This document shows, in pieces, positions 1-9,839 of a stretch of DNA of 34,204 nt; the stretch's first letter is position 1; the number at the start of each line of letters is the position of its first letter. The DNA comes from Russula earlei (taxonomy: Eukaryota; Basidiomycota; Agaricomycetes; Russulales; Russulaceae). Location: assembly GCA_025769875.1 (NCBI GenBank), contig JAGFNK010000550.1, positions 1 through 34,204 on the forward strand. The letters run 5' to 3'. Below the pieces are notes generated by a model. That model was not told the DNA's origin, did no database searches, and saw only the letters and a list, made by a program, of their open reading frames with translations. Both the position numbers and the translations under genes were made by a program.

Positions 1-1328
1 AGCGCACTCTGACTTCTTACTCATCACACTATTTGTCAAGACTCACTGTTGAACTATCCAGTTCAAGAGCGAGGAATAAGCTCAAAGACGAGTCGATAGA
101 CGTCCAAGACCGCGTGGGCAAGGAGTAGAGACCAGAGTAGCAACAAATACCAGAGAGGTATTGTTACTGTGAGAGTAGAACAATCACGCAGGGAAGAGGC
201 CAGGATAGTCACAAGGGGATGGTCCTTAAAGGAGTATCCCAGGGATGGAGAGTGCCGTAAACAAATGGACAGTCTGAGGACTGTCTGCTACTTTATTGAG
301 CGCTTATATACTACAAGAGAACTGCTAAATAGGGAACAAGTCATAACCTTGTTATCAAGCACAATAGAGTGATGAGTAAGAAGTCGGAGGACGCTTACTG
401 AGCATGCTCAGTCATGCTCAGTAAGCTGCTGAGTAAGAAGCTTCTCTTGATGAGTAAGAGCTTCCATTGTCCACATGTTTACTGCTTTAGTGCACGTGCA
501 AGCACCTGATTCATTTCCTGTTAGTTAGTTTAGGGCTGGTCATTTGAGGACTTGTAGTTTGGTTAGGGAATAGTGTTATCTTATAAGGCCCTTATATAGT
601 TCTATTAGGGTCCTTAGAGTCGACCCTAATACTTCTATTAAGGTCCTTAGTGTTGCCTTATAGTTCATTCTATAGTTATTAGAGTTGGTCTAATAACACG
701 TTGTAGGGCCTTTGATACTAGGTTAGTACCTATTGTAGAGTTCCTAGGGTCGTTCCAAAGGGTCCTTAGGAAGGCCCTAATACTGTCTTTTGTTGCTAGA
801 AGGGTTGCCTTTAAGTGGGGCTTGCTGTATGTCGATTGTGCCGAGAATCGCTCGCGCAACAATGCGCGCGCGATATTGTGGACACCTCTACTCACCCCTT
901 TTGCTCGTGTGAACAGGGTGACACCATAGAGGCTGGGTTTCCTCCTATAAGGAAGGGTCCTTCAAGGGCCCTCTCTGGGGAATGGTTCATGACACTATTG
1001 TGCTTGATAACAAGGTTATGACTTGTTCCCTATTTAGCAGTTCTCTTATAGTATATAAGCACTCAATAAAGTAGTGGACAGTCCTCAGACTGTCCATTTG
1101 TTTATGGCACTCTCCATTCCTAGGATACTCCTTTAAGGACTGTCCCCTTGTGACTATCCTGGCCTCCTCTCTGCGTACCTGCTGGACTTTACCGGTAACC
1201 ATACCCCTTTGGTCTTTGTTACTGCTCTGGACTCTACTCCTTGCCTATGCTGTCTTGGACATCTATCCACTCGTCTTTGAACTAACCCCTTGCTCTTGAA
1301 CTGGATTGTTCAACAGTGAGTCTTGACA
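1..1328 (+). repeat. LTR-1b, partial gypsy-type LTR, host of nested LTR-1a
   Basis: Bases 1-33 and 995-1328 together form one plus-oriented LTR of family LTR-1, cut by the left edge of the window. It ends in TCTTGACA at 1328, the same 3' end as LTR-1d at 18759. I oriented the family so that it begins TGTCATGAACC and ends TCTTGACA, because the TATATAAG box then lies upstream of a pyrimidine-rich R/U5 part. The copy is interrupted by LTR-1a. Its right end abuts minus-strand gypsy sequence at 1329; its left target duplication lies outside the window. Confidence 0.85.
34..994 (-). repeat. Solo LTR-1a (961 bp) with 5 bp target duplication
   Basis: A complete LTR bounded by TGTCA at 34 and TGACA at 994. 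It is flanked by the direct repeat CTATT at 29-33 and 995-999, so it inserted as a retroviral-type integrant into LTR-1b and then lost its internal region by LTR-LTR recombination. Transcription orientation is minus. A TATA-like box lies near 304-312, and a dyad at 267-286 lies just downstream on the minus strand. This copy keeps many CpGs (for example 851-873) and is probably the youngest LTR-1 in the window. Minor ORFs inside it are not genes. Confidence 0.9.
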
Positions 1329-1990
1329 GGTCTGGGAAATCTTTTGAATTCCTGTTCCATGAAAACCTGTCCGTATTTGTGATATTGTTGAGGGACTATT
1401 TCTTGCCAGGTTTTCTGTTTAGTTTCCATTTGGGATTCTGCCAATTGTTGAGCTATGGTCATTTTCCATATCTGGGTTTGCATCCAAAGTTCATCTCCTT
1501 CCTAGTTGGAGAGCCTTTATCCATTCTGGTGTTCTTTGGTTGCCAACAGAGTGACCCTTCCTATTAGAGTTCCTTTGGACCAGTCTATCTTGGAGTTAGT
1601 GGATTCTAGAAAGGGGTATCCAAGTATAAGTTTGTCTTGTCCTATGTCCGCTACTAAAAATTGATGTGTGTGTCTTTGTCCTAGCAGTTTTAGTTCTAGG
1701 TCTACCACTTGGGTGAAGTTTCCTAGTCAATTAAGTGTTCCATTGACATTTTTTACATATTGTGCAGCTGGTAGTTTTCTTGTTGACAGGTGGAGATGTT
1801 TTACTGTCTTAGGTGAAATAAAGCATTCAGTGGCTCCACTATCCACTAAGGCTTTCCTTTCGGCTTTGTTTGGTCCAGTATAAATAGTAATCATGGTTTG
1901 TATTGACCTTTTCCTAGCTTTGTACACTGAATCTGTATTTAAGGCCCAAGCAATTGCCATCGCACTCAAGTGTCTAAAAAATCCTGTTCA
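1329..1990 (-). pseudogene. Retrotransposon aspartic protease and pre-RT linker, truncated
   Basis: The protease cleaves the gag-pol polyprotein inside the virus-like particle. The ORF at 1969-1727 contains LVDSGATECF, the DSGAT active-site motif of retroviral-type aspartic proteases, at about residues 42-51. The next segment, 1708-1517, holds the C-terminal flap and ILGYPFLE motif. After a TAA at 1519-1517 and a TAG at 1504-1502 the frame continues through a Gln-rich linker into the conserved stretch before RT and stops abruptly at 1329. The stops and the separation from gag mark it as a pseudogene. Identification of the domain is firm; activity is very unlikely. Confidence 0.85.
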
Positions 1991-3745
1991 TTGGTCTTAT
2001 CATTCTCTTCTGAGAGCATCCTAATAAAGATTTCTTTATCTTCTTTGGATAGGGCCTTTGTGGTGTTGATGACTTTAACAGCTGCATTGTCTTTGATGAT
2101 TTCCACCATAGAGGACTTGGTTGTGGTGGTTGTGTCAATGGCATGTGCACTAGTTGGTTTGCATTTTGTTTTTATGGGACAATCTCAGGCTAGGTGTCCT
2201 CAAAGGGAGCATTGAAAGCACTGTCCATCTTTACCATGTTTTTGTTTCTCTGCTTTGGTGGTGGCCTTTTGTGCGGTGCTGGTGCTTGTGTCCATTGCAT
2301 TTGGTTTGTGAGGGGGGAGGTGAGGATGTGCTGGTGTGGCATTGCCTTGATTGTTCCCACAGTTGGCCCAATTCAAATTTACAAGTTGACCCCAGGGTTT
2401 GTTGTTTGGGAATTGATTGATGTTGTGTCCATGATTGCTGGAATGATTGGATAGGATTGTGCATTTGCACATCCAGACCTGATGGTGTTTCTGTGTGGCT
2501 GTGATGCAATCTGCAAAGGAAGTAGGGTCCTCCAGGTCAAGGCATGATTCAACCAGGCTCTGTGGGAGTCCTCAAGCAAAGAGCCTCATAATGGTAGGCT
2601 TGTCTACATCAAGCCCCGCATGTCTGGCCAGCAATTGGAATTTGGATATATAGTCATCAAGAAGGCCATCTTTCATTTTCAGTTCTTTAAGTCGATCTTG
2701 GGCTTTCTTGCATTCTACATAGTTGGTGAAGGTGTGGCAGAACTGTTGCTGCATTGCCTCCCATGCGATAGGTCTGAGGGGAATGTTGGTTGGGTCATCT
2801 TGTACATCTTTGAGCCATTGGTCCATGGCTTTGAGCCAACCTTCAACTTTTGGACCTTTCAAAAGAGAGAGGAAATAAGCACACTTTTTGATTTGGTCTC
2901 TGGCAATCTTGCTGTCATGGTTCATTGACATGAACCTGTTGAATGTGACCAGAAATGCGTGTGTGCATGCACAGTTGCCATTGAAAAAGTCGGGGGGAAT
3001 TCCCTCAAGTTTTTCATTGTCAGAGCTGTGCCTGTTGTAATTGCAGTCAGTGTGTGTGTCATGGTTGTTGGGGTCGGGGTCAGGGCTCAGAGGTCATATT
3101 CCACATCCTCTGAATCCTGTGAATAAGGTGCAAGGGGGTGCTTGTGCTGTTCCAGACGATGTGGGTTGTGGTTGAAGAAGGTCAGGATCGGTGGCAGTGA
3201 TGAAAATATTTGTTGTCATCATCAGTTTGAGCTCCATTGGGGCATAGGTAGGTGGTGGGTGGAGTGGGTCCTGGTGTTGGAGTGCAGCTTGGAGCTTTTG
3301 AATTTGGGAGGGGTTCTCCAGAGCTAATCAACTGTATGAGATTAATCCCTCTAAGAGGACTTTGTGCAAGTCCAAAGGATGGGTGAGTGATGTGCATTGC
3401 TTCCCAAGTGTCTCCGTGTCTTGCAATTTTGAACTATAGGCCATAAATGTGGCCTAGGGCTACCTTGGCACCTTCCAAGTGATGTAGTACCCTTTCCAGG
3501 GCACATCATTGGTGTGTACTGTAAAGAAGTTGATGCCATCATCAAATGTGGTCATGCTGGGGACATTTTTTTCTAGTCAGGAAGAAACTCAAAGGGGCAT
3601 TTGAGGGCCGCCAGTCCTTCCAGGGTTGGTCTGCTGAGTCCCTTATACTTCTAGTCTCAAACTGTGGTCATGTTAGAAGAAATCAGTGTATTTGTGTGAG
3701 TGCATGGTTTTGGGGTCAAGGGTTCAGAAGGGAGGCTTGTTCTAA
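1991..3745 (-). pseudogene. Gypsy gag polyprotein with degenerate CCHC zinc knuckle
   Basis: Gag forms the particle shell and binds the element RNA. The clearest part is the ORF 2931-2572, with the retrotransposon gag pattern (FLSLLKGPKVEGWL, then WEAMQQQFCHTF and LDDYISKFQLLARHAGL). In the same frame upstream is FFNGNCACTHAFLVTFNRFM, and an acidic/Pro-rich N-terminal part reaches back towards the LTR with a few stops. The RNA-binding knuckle lies at 2220-2179: C-x2-C-x4-H-x4-C spacing is kept, but two positions inside it read TGA, as expected for Arg CGA codons changed by C-to-T. Downstream of the knuckle an acidic linker leads to the protease. The exact start codon cannot be fixed. Confidence 0.75.
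3733..3743 (-). promoter_or_regulatory. Self-priming type primer-binding site of element A
   Basis: Directly inside the LTR-2a 3' end, after only two bases (TT on the minus strand), lies AGAACAAGCCT. It is perfectly complementary over 11 nt to AGGCTTGTTCT in the same LTR at 4017-4007, which sits where the transcript should begin. In Tf1-like elements the first 11 nt of the RNA fold back onto a primer site next to the LTR and prime reverse transcription without a tRNA. The length, position and complementarity all fit that scheme. The mechanism is inferred; the complementarity is seen. Confidence 0.65.
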
Positions 3746-4246
3746 TGTCACCAACTGGGGGCAGTGTCACTGACAAAGTGTCTCATGCGTGAGACATACA
3801 CAGAGGAATTGAGCAAGATGACAAGTTCTTGCAAAGGTTGGGGATCTTGGTGACAACACAGTAAATGCTAGTGTGTAGCATGGAGAAGGAACTCAGTTGT
3901 ATTGTCTTCGCATCCAGAAGATAAGACAATAGAGGAGGTTTCAGATGATGAGCTCAAAGCTCAGAGGCAGGTGGGTTCCAAAGAGTTAACCAGTAATATT
4001 CACAGGAGAACAAGCCTAAGGCTTGTTCCCTTCAACAGGACAGTTTATATACATATGGATACTACATCAAATAGTACCTGCAGGACACAATGAGTCATAT
4101 ACAAGGTGATCAGGGGCTAGGCATGAGGAGTAGTTGTTGCAAACATGAGTCAGATAGATGAGTCACTAAACATGAGTCAGATGTGAGGTATGTCCAGGTA
4201 GGCTATCCTGGTTGCTGGTCTGGTCCAAAGTACTGGTTCTGTGACA
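3746..4246 (-). repeat. LTR-2a, 5' LTR of gypsy element A (501 bp)
   Basis: Bounded on the minus strand by TGTCAC at 4246 and GGTGACA ending at 3746. The limits are confirmed by LTR-2b at 30005-30475, which is flanked by a target duplication. Strongly decayed relative to LTR-2b, with almost no CpG left. It contains the core promoter described separately. The upstream target site copy cannot be checked because the other LTR is missing. Confidence 0.85.
4007..4051 (-). promoter_or_regulatory. LTR-2a core promoter: TATA box and dyad at inferred start site
   Basis: TATATAAA lies at 4051-4044 on the minus strand. About 27 nt downstream begins AGGCTTGTTCT (4017-4007), the inferred RNA 5' end and self-primer. 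The start lies in the centre of a 21 bp perfect dyad at 4008-4028 (10 bp arms around one base). The TATA-to-start distance is normal for eukaryotic promoters. The start site itself is inferred. Confidence 0.55.
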
Positions 4247-4253
4247 AATGGTA

Positions 4254-4484
4254 TAACAAACTCCTTCTCTGTACCATTGGAATGGTTTACCTGCAAGCTT
4301 ACAAACCTCCCTTAGCAGCAATTTTCATAATTTTGTTTCATCATTTTGTCACAAGAATCTTATATAGCAAAATATAAACTAAATTTTAAGATTTTTCCCC
4401 TGAAAAATTGTAACATAACATTAACTTTTGTTATTCAAAATGTTACAGTTTTGTCATTCACATAAGTTGATTTCCCAACCAGTG
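4254..4484. mobile_element. Decayed end of a foldback DNA element
   Basis: The last about 50 bp, ending CCCAACCAGTG at 4484, are nearly identical to the right terminus of the palindromic element at 5216-6806. The preceding AT-rich sequence is a diverged version of its arm, including TTTCATCATTTTGT. No left terminus is found; the copy is probably truncated near LTR-2a. No ORF. It shows that the foldback family has more than one copy and that copies differ in age. Confidence 0.65.
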
Positions 4485-4722
4485 AATGGTTCTTCACTGT
4501 CCTCAACTTGTTTAATATTAGAAAAAAAATACCACTGAACTTTCTGCTCTTCATTGATGCATAAGGACTGTGAGATATACAGTGGGGAGTGGGAGCACAA
4601 GCTCATGTTGAATGCCTATAAATATGTGAAAGCCCACCTCTCCCTGGGGGGTCTCAACATGTGATCTTAGGGTTTTTGGGCCAGATGGGCTGGTACAGTA
4701 TTACTTAGGATGAGGTGTAGAT
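4485..4722 (+). other. Unassigned interval with a possible short coding remnant
   Basis: Lies between the foldback fragment and LTR-1c. A plus-strand frame from about 4560 to 4664 reads EIYSGEWEHKLMLNAYKYV and ends in TGA, which looks protein-like but matches no family I can name. Removal of LTR-1c and one TAGAT joins this interval to 7283 onwards, so it belongs to the older host sequence. Confidence 0.25.
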
Positions 4723-7277
4723 TGTTGGGGCTCACTGTTGAACAATCCAGTTCAAGAGCGAGGGATAAGCTCAAAGATGAGTTGATAGATGTCCAAGATG
4801 TGGGCAAGAAGTAGAGTCCAAAGCAGTACCAAATACCAAAGCGGTATGGTTACTGGTAGAGTTGAGCAGGTACACAGGGAAGAGGCCAGAATGGTCACAA
4901 GGGGACAGTCCTTAAAGGAGTATCCCAGGGATAGAGAGTGCTGTAAGCAAATGGACAGTCTGAAGACTGTCTGTTACTTTATTGAGCACTTATATACTAC
5001 AAGAAGATTGCTAAATAGGGAACAAGTCTTAACCTTGTTATCAAGCACAATAGACAAATGAGTAAGAAGTCAGAGTGTGCTTACTGAGCATGCTCAGTCA
5101 TGCTCAGTAAGCCACTGAGTAAGAAGGCTCATCCTGATGAGTAAGATTCTTTACTGTCCACATGTTTACTTCTTTAGTACATGTGTAAGGCACCTGATTC
5201 ATTTGCTGTTAGTTACACTGGTTGGGAAATCAACTTATGTGAATGACAAAACTGTAACATTTTGAAAAACAAAATTTATTATTTTCATACAAGTTTGTAG
5301 CAAACAATTTGTGAAAATTAATTTTATATTTTGTTACAATAAATTCCTGTTACAAAATGATGAAATAAGTAAATAGTATTGACAAGATTTTAGGACATAC
5401 ATTATATTAAAACAATTTTAACTTATTTTAAAATTTTGGGTGAAACAAAATTGTAAAAAAATCAAAACTGCAAAATTTGGGTTTATGAAAAAGGTGGAAT
5501 AAAAATTGTGAAAATTTTGAAAATTTTGAAAAAGTTTTGTGACTTGAATAAAGATGTTAGGGAGATAAAGTTTTGTTATAATCATTGATGAGAACAACAT
5601 TTAGCCCTATAGAAAACATAATGTTATCATTTTTAATGAAGAAAATTTTTGAATACATTCACAATTTTGTTAAAGGAGAATTTTTGACAAAACAGAATAT
5701 GAAATCCCAAAGTTGTTTCATCATTTTGTCATTGGAATAAAGATGTCAGGGAGATAAAGTTTTGTTATAATCATTCATGACAACAAAATCTAGCATTTTA
5801 GAAAACATAAATGTTAACATTTTTCATGCCGAAAATTTTTGAATACATTCACAATTTTGTCAAAGGAAAACTTGTGACAAAACTGAATATGAAATCCTAA
5901 AGATGTTTCATCATTTTGTTTATAACATTTAGATATATTATGGTCAATTCTGAATGATGCTGGACATATATACACCACAAAAAGAGGCCATAAAGTTTGA
6001 GCCAAGCCATGACAGCACAAGTGACACAACTTTATAGCCTCTTTTTGTGGTGTATATATGTCCAGCATCATTCAGCATTGACCATATATCTAAATGTTAT
6101 AAACAAAATGATGAAACATCTTTAGGATTTCATATTCAGTTTTGTCACAAGTTTTCCTTTGACAAAATTGTGAATGTATTCAAAACTTTTTGGCATGAAA
6201 AATGTTAACATTTATGTTTTCTAAAATGCTAGATTTTGTTGTCATGAATGATTATAACAAAACTTTATCTCCCTAACATCTTTATTCCAATGACAAAATG
6301 ATGAAACAACTTTGGGATTTCATATTCTGTTTTGTCAAAATTTTTCTTTTAACAAAATTGTGAATGTATTCAAAAAATTTCTTCATTAAAAATGATAACA
6401 TTATGTTTTCTATAGGGCTAATTTTTTTTCTCATCAATGATTATAACAAAACTTTATCTCCCTAACATCTTTATTCAAGTCACAAAACTTTTTCAAAAAT
6501 TTCAAAAATTTCACAATTTTTATTCCACCTTTTTCATAAACCCAAATTTTGCAGTTTTGATTTTTTTACAATTTTGTTTCACCCAAAATTTTAAAATAAG
6601 TTAAAATTGTTTTAATATAATGTATGTCCTAAAATCTTGTCAATACTATTTACTTATTTCATCATTTTGTAACAGGAGTTTATTGTAACAAAATATAAAA
6701 TTAATTTTCACAAATTGTTTGCTACAAACTTGTATGAAAATAATAAATTTTGTTTTTCAAAATGTTACAGTTTTGTCATTCACATAAGTTGATTTCCCAA
6801 CCAGTGTTAGTTTAGGGCCAGTCATTTGAGGACTTGTCGTTTGGTGCAAGGACTAGAGTTGCTTATAAGGCCCCTTATATAGTTCTATTAGGGTCCTTAG
6901 AGTTGACCCTAATACTTATATTAAGGTCCTTAGTATTGTTTCATAGTTTGTTCTAAGGTTATTAGAGTTAGTCTAATAACACATTATAGGGCTGTTAGTG
7001 TCTTGTTAGTGCCTCTTGTAGAGCACTTAGAGTTGTCCTAAAGGGTCTTTAGAGAGGCTATAATGCTGTCCTTTATTGCTAAAAGGGTTGCCATTAAGTT
7101 GGGCTTGTTGTATGTCAATTGTGCTGAGAATTGCTTGTGCAACAATGCGTGTGTGATATTGTGGACACCTCTACTCACCCCTTTTGTCCATGTGAACAGG
7201 GTGACACCACAGAGGCTGGGTTTCCTCTCTTAAGGAAGAGTCCTTCAAGGGCCCTCTCCAGGAAATGGTTCATGACA
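4723..7277 (-). repeat. Solo LTR-1c with TAGAT duplication, split by foldback element
   Basis: LTR-1 sequence is found at 4723-5215 and 6807-7277. It is flanked by TAGAT at 4718-4722 and 7278-7282, the 5 bp target duplication. Subtracting the 1591 bp foldback insertion and its 3 bp target repeat leaves 961 bp, the same length as LTR-1a. Its terminus at 4723 reads TGTTGGGGCTC instead of TGTCAAGACTC, and most CpGs of LTR-1a have become TpG or CpA, so this copy is older. Confidence 0.88.
5216..6806. mobile_element. 1.59 kb palindromic foldback (MITE-like) DNA transposon, TTA duplication
   Basis: Begins CACTGGTTGGG and ends CCCAACCAGTG. The two halves, about 5216-5997 and 6028-6806, are near-perfect inverted copies around a loop of about 30 bp, so almost the whole element is terminal inverted repeat. 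The target is LTR-1c; comparison with uninterrupted LTR-1 copies shows a 3 bp duplication, TTA (5213-5215 and 6807-6809). Each arm contains a tandem duplication of about 189 bp (starts near 5547 and 5736). The motif TTTCATCATTTTGT recurs in both orientations, as subterminal transposase sites often do. No transposase ORF, so it is non-autonomous. A CACTG end with 3 bp duplication could fit CACTA/EnSpm-like or PIF/Harbinger-like elements; I cannot decide. Confidence 0.88.
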
Positions 7278-7282
7278 TAGAT

Positions 7283-9029
7283 AGTGTAAACAATTTTTTG
7301 TACACTATTTATCCAACCTACTTCGACTACAAGTGATCTAATCCTTGCCCCCCACTACCTTAGCTTCACCCTCTCCAGTGCCAGTCTTGCTGACCACCAC
7401 CTCCTCCTTGTTGCTAACTGTCACCCTCTCAGCCCCAATTCCATAGTCACCCCCATGTTATTAGCACCTGCCTCAATCATTGTACCTGCTCCATCTTCCA
7501 CCTTCTCTGCTCCATATCCAGTCACCTCAGATTTAGCCTCACTCACTGCTGTCACCCTAGCTCCATTCCATGTCTCCATCTTGGTCTCACCCTTAGCCAC
7601 TGTCTTAGTGTCAGCTGCCACTGTGGTTCTAGTTTCGCATGATACCAGCATCGCAGCACCGTTGCTGTCCAAGAAGAGCAAGAAGGTCCAGACCTGAGCC
7701 AAGCCAGGTGCCGCCACAGAGGAGCAGATGCTGCCACCACACCATCAACCAAGGAGACACTGCTGATGCCAGCAGCATGCCATATGTGGCATTTCACATC
7801 ATCTCCCCTTCCACTTGCATGCTCACACATATCATCACCACCTGCAGTGGAGGAAGCCCCTTCATGGCTATTGCAAGGTGCTGGCACTAGCAATGCACAA
7901 GCTGACCACACCCTCCACCTCCATTGACAATGCTATGCTGCCTTCCACAGGGCTCGCCACTCAATGCGACAAAGCCAATCATGTGCTGGTGACTGCAGAA
8001 GCAGAAGCAGCAGCTATGTGTTGCATCACCATGAGGCATGACAACAGAATAGAGCACGCACATGTGCATGCCTTGCCTCTCTCCACTACTGGCTGGTCAA
8101 CACTCATGCCACCCAGTCCTGCCTTCTTGCCACATGCACCAGCATGCTGATGACCTTGAGCGCTCCATCATCCCCCTTTTTGGAGCCAGCAGTTCAAGCC
8201 AGCTCAGTCTGTCTGTCACAAGCTCACTTTCTTCTTGCACAATGGAGGACCTCAGGACAGCTGCAGCTACTGTACAACAACACTACATAGGCAAATGGCT
8301 GAAAACTCCACTTTTGACAGTTTGACTGGGGACAGTCAAACTTTTATGCCCCTGGGTGGGAGATGTATAGAGGATTGTGGCTGGCCATGGAATTCACTCT
8401 TTAATGGGTACATCATCACCCCCATTGTGCGTCCTGTTACCTCCAGGTTGCCCTCACATCACCTCCCTCATGTCCCTTGACCACAGTGCTTGCCACCACT
8501 GATTGCCACATGCCAGTGCAGCCACTGGAGACAACATCTTGATGCCTTGTGTCATCTGGTCTGACCCCTTCCACTTACTTGGATTTCCTTTCATATGCCT
8601 GCCTGTCTTTCAGGCCTTTCCTGTCCCTTGGCTCCTCTCTTGTATATAAAACCATATCTTGAATACTGGTGAGAGAAGGCCAGGTATGACAATGTGGGAG
8701 TGGAAATCACTTCAATTCATGGGCCCACATGAGGGCTGTAGTTAAAATCACAAGTATGCTATGGGCTTGGTAATCAGTACACCGAAGTACATGCTGTAGA
8801 TGATTTTATGTATGACATCATATGAGATCATAATACAACAGAATGTATGGATTCATTGTGGATACAAAATATATATGCACATGTGAAACATACAACTAAA
8901 ACATACATTTACATTAAATACAGGGAGTGGCCCTCTTGTTCCCTTCTTTGTATGTGCCCAAGCAGATCTGACTGAACAAATGCAAGCAAACATTGTCTCC
9001 TGCATGCCTGCTGGGTTTCAAGTCACTTG
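7283..9029. other. Unassigned non-LTR sequence, Ser/Thr/Ala-rich ORFs only
   Basis: About 1.7 kb with no recognisable domain. From 7330 to 8480 the plus strand is C-rich and gives several short overlapping ORFs in different frames. The ORF at 7455-7697 encodes an Ala/Val/Ser/Thr-rich 80-residue peptide ending KKSKKVQT; I do not regard it as a proven gene. GTATATAAAACC near 8641-8652 resembles a TATA box. From about 8690 to 8990 the sequence is AT-rich with no coding signal. The left part was continuous with 4485-4722 before LTR-1c inserted. Confidence 0.4.
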
Positions 9030-9435
9030 AATGTTCCTGTAATCTTCAGGGATTCTTGTGCTTGACTGGCATGAGTTTTTGTTTTTGTTTTAATGTGTTC
9101 TCTCTCATTCTCTTTCCCCTCTTCCTTGCCTCCAGTGCAATAGCCCATTGTCCCATTTCACAACCCTCTCTTTACAGTGACATGGCATGGCCTGGATGTG
9201 GTGATGATGCTGCCCCCTCCCCTCCAGCCCCAATTTCTGCTGTGCATGACATGTGTTTCCCTTTGTTTCCCCCCTCCATTTTCTCTCTTTTTTACTTTTG
9301 TTTTCCTCTCAAGCAGCAGTAGGCAATGACAATGTCACTGTCACAGCAGCAACCTCAATGTGATGGCCATGACCGTGACCGTGACCGTGACCATGGGATG
9401 GCACAAGCACCACATGACAGGCAGGAAGGGATAAG
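9030..9435 (+). pseudogene. Plus-strand decayed copy of the exon/intron blocks of the 21-29 kb arrays
   Basis: This stretch matches, in reverse complement, the blocks at about 22000-22290 and 26310-26610. It holds two intron-like modules. The first runs 9071-9135, ends CCTCCAG, and has a 5' end reading ATGAGT where the relatives read GTGCGT or GTGCAT. The second runs 9253-9316, from GTGTTTCCC to CAAGCAG. The 117 nt exon between them begins with a segment encoding AHCPISQ. Nearly all CpGs of the relatives are TpG or CpA here. A short (GACCGT)3 tract lies at 9371-9392. Product unknown. Confidence 0.6.
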
Positions 9436-9839
9436 TTGACTTTGCTTATAGTCAACTCAATAAAAGTAAAACAGTTCAGGTGTTGAGTAGGCTCTGTTGC
9501 GGCCACAAAATATATTACATAAGTAATGCCTTTAGTTGAGCACGAAAAATGTGACAAAAAAGGTTAAATAAGGACAGTCTACTCATTCTGGCACAACATT
9601 TACCCATATTGTCCTATTTCACTCAAGAGAGACCTCTCTCACTTTGCATCATCAACACACTTCCGTTTCTTGGGCTACACCTCCTGCGGTGCAAGACATC
9701 GCTATTGCAAAGGCACTATGACATGACCAGGCACACATTTCCTAATCAGGTAATCATCGTGTGGCAGCCACATGGCCACTCAGCCACCAGGGACCCTAAA
9801 CAGTGGCATGGACTCCTATAACTCATTGCATAACTCATA
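9436..9839. other. Unassigned interval left of LTR-4
   Basis: No gene or clear repeat boundary found. A GTTGAC/GTCAAC stem is present near 9436-9457. Some of this interval may belong to the U3 part of LTR-4, whose left end I could not place. Confidence 0.3.

Larger units (their letters stand above)
1329..4246 (-). mobile_element. Truncated Ty3/gypsy element A (5' LTR, gag, protease)
   Basis: Reading leftwards on the minus strand: LTR-2a (4246-3746), primer site, gag with zinc knuckle, aspartic protease, then the linker before reverse transcriptase, cut at 1329 where LTR-1b begins. No reverse transcriptase or integrase of this element is in the window. The pol piece at 10403-12099 is a different element: both pieces contain their own version of the pre-RT segment, IVPQQYHKYGQVFMEQEFKR here and IIPSEYSQHQKVFSEEVAKQ there. 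The body has few CpGs and several in-frame stops, so it is a dead, old copy. Confidence 0.85.

Noticed and set aside
3750..3770. GACACTGCCCCCAGTTGGTGA (minus) as a tRNA primer-binding site next to an LTR end
   Set aside because: LTR-2b with its CGCGC duplication shows that this sequence is the last part of the LTR itself; the true inner border is at 3746.
5814..6071. 85-codon ORF in the palindrome centre as a transposase remnant
   Set aside because: It spans the loop and both arms, has no DDE-type or other motif, and reflects low-complexity AT-rich sequence.
9371..9392. (GACCGT)n microsatellite as a functional element
   Set aside because: Only about 3.7 units, and the related arrays have variable imperfect versions; likely simple slippage.
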